From NCBI GenBank assembly GCA_021813085.1, contig JAKAMA010000098.1, positions 1 to 7,878 of the forward strand: DNA of 7,878 bases, in the 5' to 3' direction. The translations under genes were made by a program, and so were the position numbers. The stretch comes from Chloroflexota bacterium. Lineage in GTDB: Bacteria > Chloroflexota > Dehalococcoidia > DSTF01 > JACRBR01. Positions 5,940 through 7,878 of the stretch are shown piece after piece (position 1 is the first letter of the stretch; every line of letters starts with the position of its first letter). The notes below the pieces were generated by a model. The model had not been told where the DNA came from and made no database searches. It saw nothing but the letters and a program-made list of their open reading frames with translations.

Positions 5940-6530
5940 TCAGCGGGCGCCCTTCCGTGCAAGCACCGCCGGCACGGTCTTCACCAGGATGGAGAGGTCG
6001 CGTGCCAGCGAATGATTGTCCACGTAGTCAAGATCGTAGTTCATCGTTTCTTCGTACGTCAAATCGGCGCGGCCGCTGATCTGCGCGAGGCCGGTGATGC
6101 CCGGCTTCACGTCGTGCCTGCGGTGATACTCGGGCGGATACTGCGAGACCAGCTCCGGGATCTCGGGCCGCGGCCCGACGATGCGCATGTCACCGTTCAG
6201 CACGTTCCAGAAGTTGGGCAGCTCGTCGAGGCTCGCCGCGCGCAGGAAGCGCCCGACGCGCGTCAGGCGGGACACCGGCGTGGTGAACACGAACGTCCTG
6301 AAGTGCTCCGCGTCGAGCTTCGGCGTCTCATAGGGCTTGTGGCCGTCGTGCGACATCGTCCGGTACTTGTAGAACGTAAAGATGCGGCCCTTGTAGCCCA
6401 CCCGCTTCTGCGAGAAGATCACCGGGCCGCGCGAGTCGAGCTTGATGCAGACGGCGATCACCGGGTAGGTGATCACGAACACCACCACACCGAGGAATCC
6501 GATCGCGCCGTTCAGGATGCGGTCGAGCAT
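5940..6530 (-). CDS. Phosphoglycosyl transferase (bacterial sugar transferase, PglC-like short form)
   Basis: A 196-residue monotopic membrane enzyme that transfers a sugar-1-phosphate from a UDP-sugar to undecaprenyl phosphate, the first membrane step of glycan assembly. One hydrophobic segment at about 8-28 contains a Pro (Y22-P23) where PglC has the Ser-Pro of its re-entrant helix. Next come QKRVGYKGRIFTFYKYRTM (41-59), the catalytic Asp-Glu pair D102-E103 in SLDELPNFWNVLNGDM, VGPRPE at 118-123 and KPGITGLAQISGR at 142-154. This length is the minimal PglC form without the extra N-terminal domain of WbaP-type proteins. The ATG at 6530 follows the aminotransferase TGA with no gap. Its Shine-Dalgarno AAGGGAG (6542-6536) lies inside the aminotransferase end, so the two are co-translated from one mRNA. 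Which sugar it loads is unknown; the product of the neighbouring dehydratase/aminotransferase route is the obvious candidate. Confidence 0.94.
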   Translation of the reverse strand: MLDRILNGAIGFLGVVVFVITYPVIAVCIKLDSRGPVIFSQKRVGYKGRIFTFYKYRTMSHDGHKPYETPKLDAEHFRTFVFTTPVSRLTRVGRFLRAASLDELPNFWNVLNGDMRIVGPRPEIPELVSQYPPEYHRRHDVKPGITGLAQISGRADLTYEETMNYDLDYVDNHSLARDLSILVKTVPAVLARKGAR

Positions 6531-7706
6531 TCATGCTCCCTTGAAGCCGTGGCGGCGGACGACGTCCTCCACCGCGTCCGCCACGCGGTCCACCGTGTCC
6601 ACGCTCATACGCGTGTACAGCGGCAGGGAGATCATCGTCTCGAACGCCTCATCGGCGGCCGGGAAGTCGCCCGGCGCCCAACCGTACGCCTCCCGATAAT
6701 ACGGGTGATGGTGGATCGGGATAAAGTGCACGGACGTGCCGATGCCGCACGCGCGCAACTCGTCGATGAAGGCGTCGCGCCCGATGGCGAGCAGGTCCCG
6801 CCGGAGCCGGATGACGTACAGGTGCCAGGCGTGCGTCGTGCCGGCGCGCTCCAGCGGCGTGATGATTGCGGGCAGTGCCGCGAAGCGCGCGTGGTACCGC
6901 TCGGCGAGCCGCCGCCGGGCGCGCTGGAACGCGTCGATGCGCGCGAACTGGGCCCCGCCGAGCGCCGCCTGGTAGTCGGACATCGCGTAGTTGTAGCCGG
7001 GGGCCAGCACCTGATAGGCCCAGGCGCCGCGCGCGGTGTAACGGTCCCAGGCATCGTCGCTCATGCCGTGGAGCGCGAGCAGGCGGCAGCGCTCCGCCAG
7101 CGCGTCGTCGTCCGTGGTCAGCATGCCGCCGCGGCCCGAGGTGACGTTTTTCGTCGGGTAGAAGCTGAACACCGCGGCATCGCCGATGGCGCCCACGCTG
7201 CGCCCCGCGATCTCCGTCCCGATGGCGTGCGCCGCATCGGCGATGAGGTGGACGCCGTGCGCGCGCGCCAGTTCGCCGATCTCGTCCATCCGGCAGGCGG
7301 AGCCGGCGTGGTGCACGGGCATGATCGCCTTCGTCCGCGGCGTGATCGCGCGCGCGACCGCGGCCGGGTCGATGCAGTAGTCGTCGATGCGGATGTCCGC
7401 GAGTACCGGCGTCGCGCCCGCGTGGATGATGACGTTGACCGTGGCGGCGAACGTCGTCGGCGTGGTGATCACCTCATCGCCGGGGCCGACACCGAGGGCC
7501 ACGAGCGCGAGGTGCAGGCCGGCCGTCGCGGAGTCGAGCGCGACGGCGTGCTTCGCGCCGGTGTAGGCGGCAAAGGCGGCCTCGAACTCGCGCGCGCGCC
7601 GGCCGGGCGCGAGCCAGCCGGAGCGCAGGGTCTCGACGACGGCATCGACCTCCGCGTCGGAGATGTCGGGCAGGTTGTACGGGAGGAAGTCCTCGTGTTC
7701 GATCAC
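6531..7706 (-). CDS. DegT/DnrJ/EryC1-family PLP-dependent sugar aminotransferase
   Basis: A 391-residue cytoplasmic fold-type I PLP enzyme that puts an amino group, usually from glutamate, on a keto-sugar nucleotide. It starts with the family pattern PYNLPDISDAEVDAVVETLRSGWLAPG. The substrate-side motif ALDSATAGLHLAL is at 56-68, TTPTTFAATVNVI at 81-93, the cofactor aspartate is D157 in DAAHAIG, and the Schiff-base lysine is K186 in FSFYPTKN. The C-terminal domain carries GYNYAMSDYQAALG (237-250), GIGTSVHFIPIHHHPYY and SLPLYTRM. The usual G-E-G-G after the lysine reads G-R-G-G (R192). The start is GTG at 7706, overlapping the previous gene's stop as GTGA; no other start before the conserved N-terminus is available. 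PglE-like action on the 4-keto product of the dehydratase is likely. A WbpE-like C3 transamination would need an NDP-sugar dehydrogenase and oxidase not seen here. Confidence 0.94.
   Translation of the reverse strand: MIEHEDFLPYNLPDISDAEVDAVVETLRSGWLAPGRRAREFEAAFAAYTGAKHAVALDSATAGLHLALVALGVGPGDEVITTPTTFAATVNVIIHAGATPVLADIRIDDYCIDPAAVARAITPRTKAIMPVHHAGSACRMDEIGELARAHGVHLIADAAHAIGTEIAGRSVGAIGDAAVFSFYPTKNVTSGRGGMLTTDDDALAERCRLLALHGMSDDAWDRYTARGAWAYQVLAPGYNYAMSDYQAALGGAQFARIDAFQRARRRLAERYHARFAALPAIITPLERAGTTHAWHLYVIRLRRDLLAIGRDAFIDELRACGIGTSVHFIPIHHHPYYREAYGWAPGDFPAADEAFETMISLPLYTRMSVDTVDRVADAVEDVVRRHGFKGA
6536..6542 (-). promoter_or_regulatory. Ribosome binding site of the phosphoglycosyl transferase
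   Basis: AAGGGAG on the minus strand is five bases before the ATG at 6530 and is embedded in the last codons of the aminotransferase gene. It supports this ATG and tight coupling of the two genes. Confidence 0.7.
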
Positions 7707-7878
7707 TGCACCGTGACGCGGATGCCGTCGGTGCCGTTCACGGGCACGCCGGCCTGGTTGAGCATGGTGACGATGCTAGCGCCCTGCGGCAGGGTGCTGG
7801 TGAAGACATGGGAGCTGGTGCCGAACGCCGCCTTCGTGTCGAAGTCCTTCTTGAAGCGCACGGTGATCGTCTGCCCGT
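7703..7878 (-). CDS. Unrecognised protein, C-terminal end only
   Basis: The last 57 residues of a gene that enters from the right edge. The tail (GQTITVRFKKDFDTKAAF ... GTDGIRVTVQ) alternates polar and hydrophobic residues and ends in a short beta-like strand, reminiscent of an exported or Ig-like beta-sandwich domain, but I do not recognise the family. It is judged coding because third positions are almost all G or C, there is no stop in frame, and its TGA overlaps the aminotransferase GTG by four bases (GTGA). That overlap suggests the operon begins further upstream. Confidence 0.7.
   Translation of the reverse strand, partial: GQTITVRFKKDFDTKAAFGTSSHVFTSTLPQGASIVTMLNQAGVPVNGTDGIRVTVQ

Noticed and set aside
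5591..5962. A 123-codon minus-strand frame filling the spacer before the dehydratase
   Set aside because: It begins inside the transferase gene, crosses palindromic and heptad repeats, and has an Arg/Pro/His-rich composition with no ribosome site.

Overview
This is a GC-rich bacterial window in which every convincing gene lies on the minus strand, so genes are read here from right to left. It holds six recognisable genes and the 3' end of a seventh. Third codon positions are overwhelmingly G or C. The spacers carry 7-nt-period tandem repeats and GC-rich hairpins (GCGCGGGCC-GAA-GGCCCGCGC, GCGGAGC-TGAA-GCTCCGC). I associate this style with Acidobacteriota, perhaps Vicinamibacteria, but that rests on memory of repeat style and base composition, not on a marker gene.

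Layout in transcription order. (1) 7878-7703: C-terminal tail of an unrecognised, beta-rich-looking protein, overlapping the next gene by GTGA. (2) 7706-6531: DegT/DnrJ/EryC1-family PLP sugar aminotransferase. (3) 6530-5940: short PglC-like phosphoglycosyl transferase, directly abutting gene 2. (4) 5939-5595: 345-bp spacer with no credible gene, but a run of hairpins and a heptad repeat. (5) 5594-3678: membrane-anchored NDP-sugar 4,6-dehydratase of the WbpM/PglF/CapD class. (6) 3677-3521: spacer with a large heptad-built hairpin. (7) 3520-2384: UDP-GlcNAc 2-epimerase (WecB family), joined by an ATGA overlap to (8) 2387-1815: a left-handed beta-helix sugar N-acyltransferase (WbpD/WlbB type) with a C-terminal zinc ribbon. 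(9) 1814-1572: spacer with a possible terminator, a six-unit heptad repeat and a three-site 11-bp-phased direct repeat. (10) 1571-1: ammonium transporter, cut by the left edge.

Genes 2, 3, 5, 7 and 8 form a coherent module. A nucleotide-activated HexNAc is dehydrated, aminated and N-acylated, possibly with 2-epimerisation. A sugar-1-phosphate is then loaded onto undecaprenyl phosphate to start a surface glycan. No glycosyltransferase, flippase, polymerase or UDP-sugar dehydrogenase is in view, so this is part of a larger locus and the exact sugar cannot be named. The ammonium transporter looks like a separate transcription unit. Its upstream GTAAC-N6-GTCAC-N6-GTAAC array resembles the half-site pattern of OmpR-family nitrogen regulators such as GlnR.

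The enzymes belong to known families. The parts most worth a second look are non-coding: the three-site array before amt, and the 7-nt-period repeats. Those occur in four places, once as a long palindrome whose pairing fits the sense RNA best and once inside the epimerase coding sequence.
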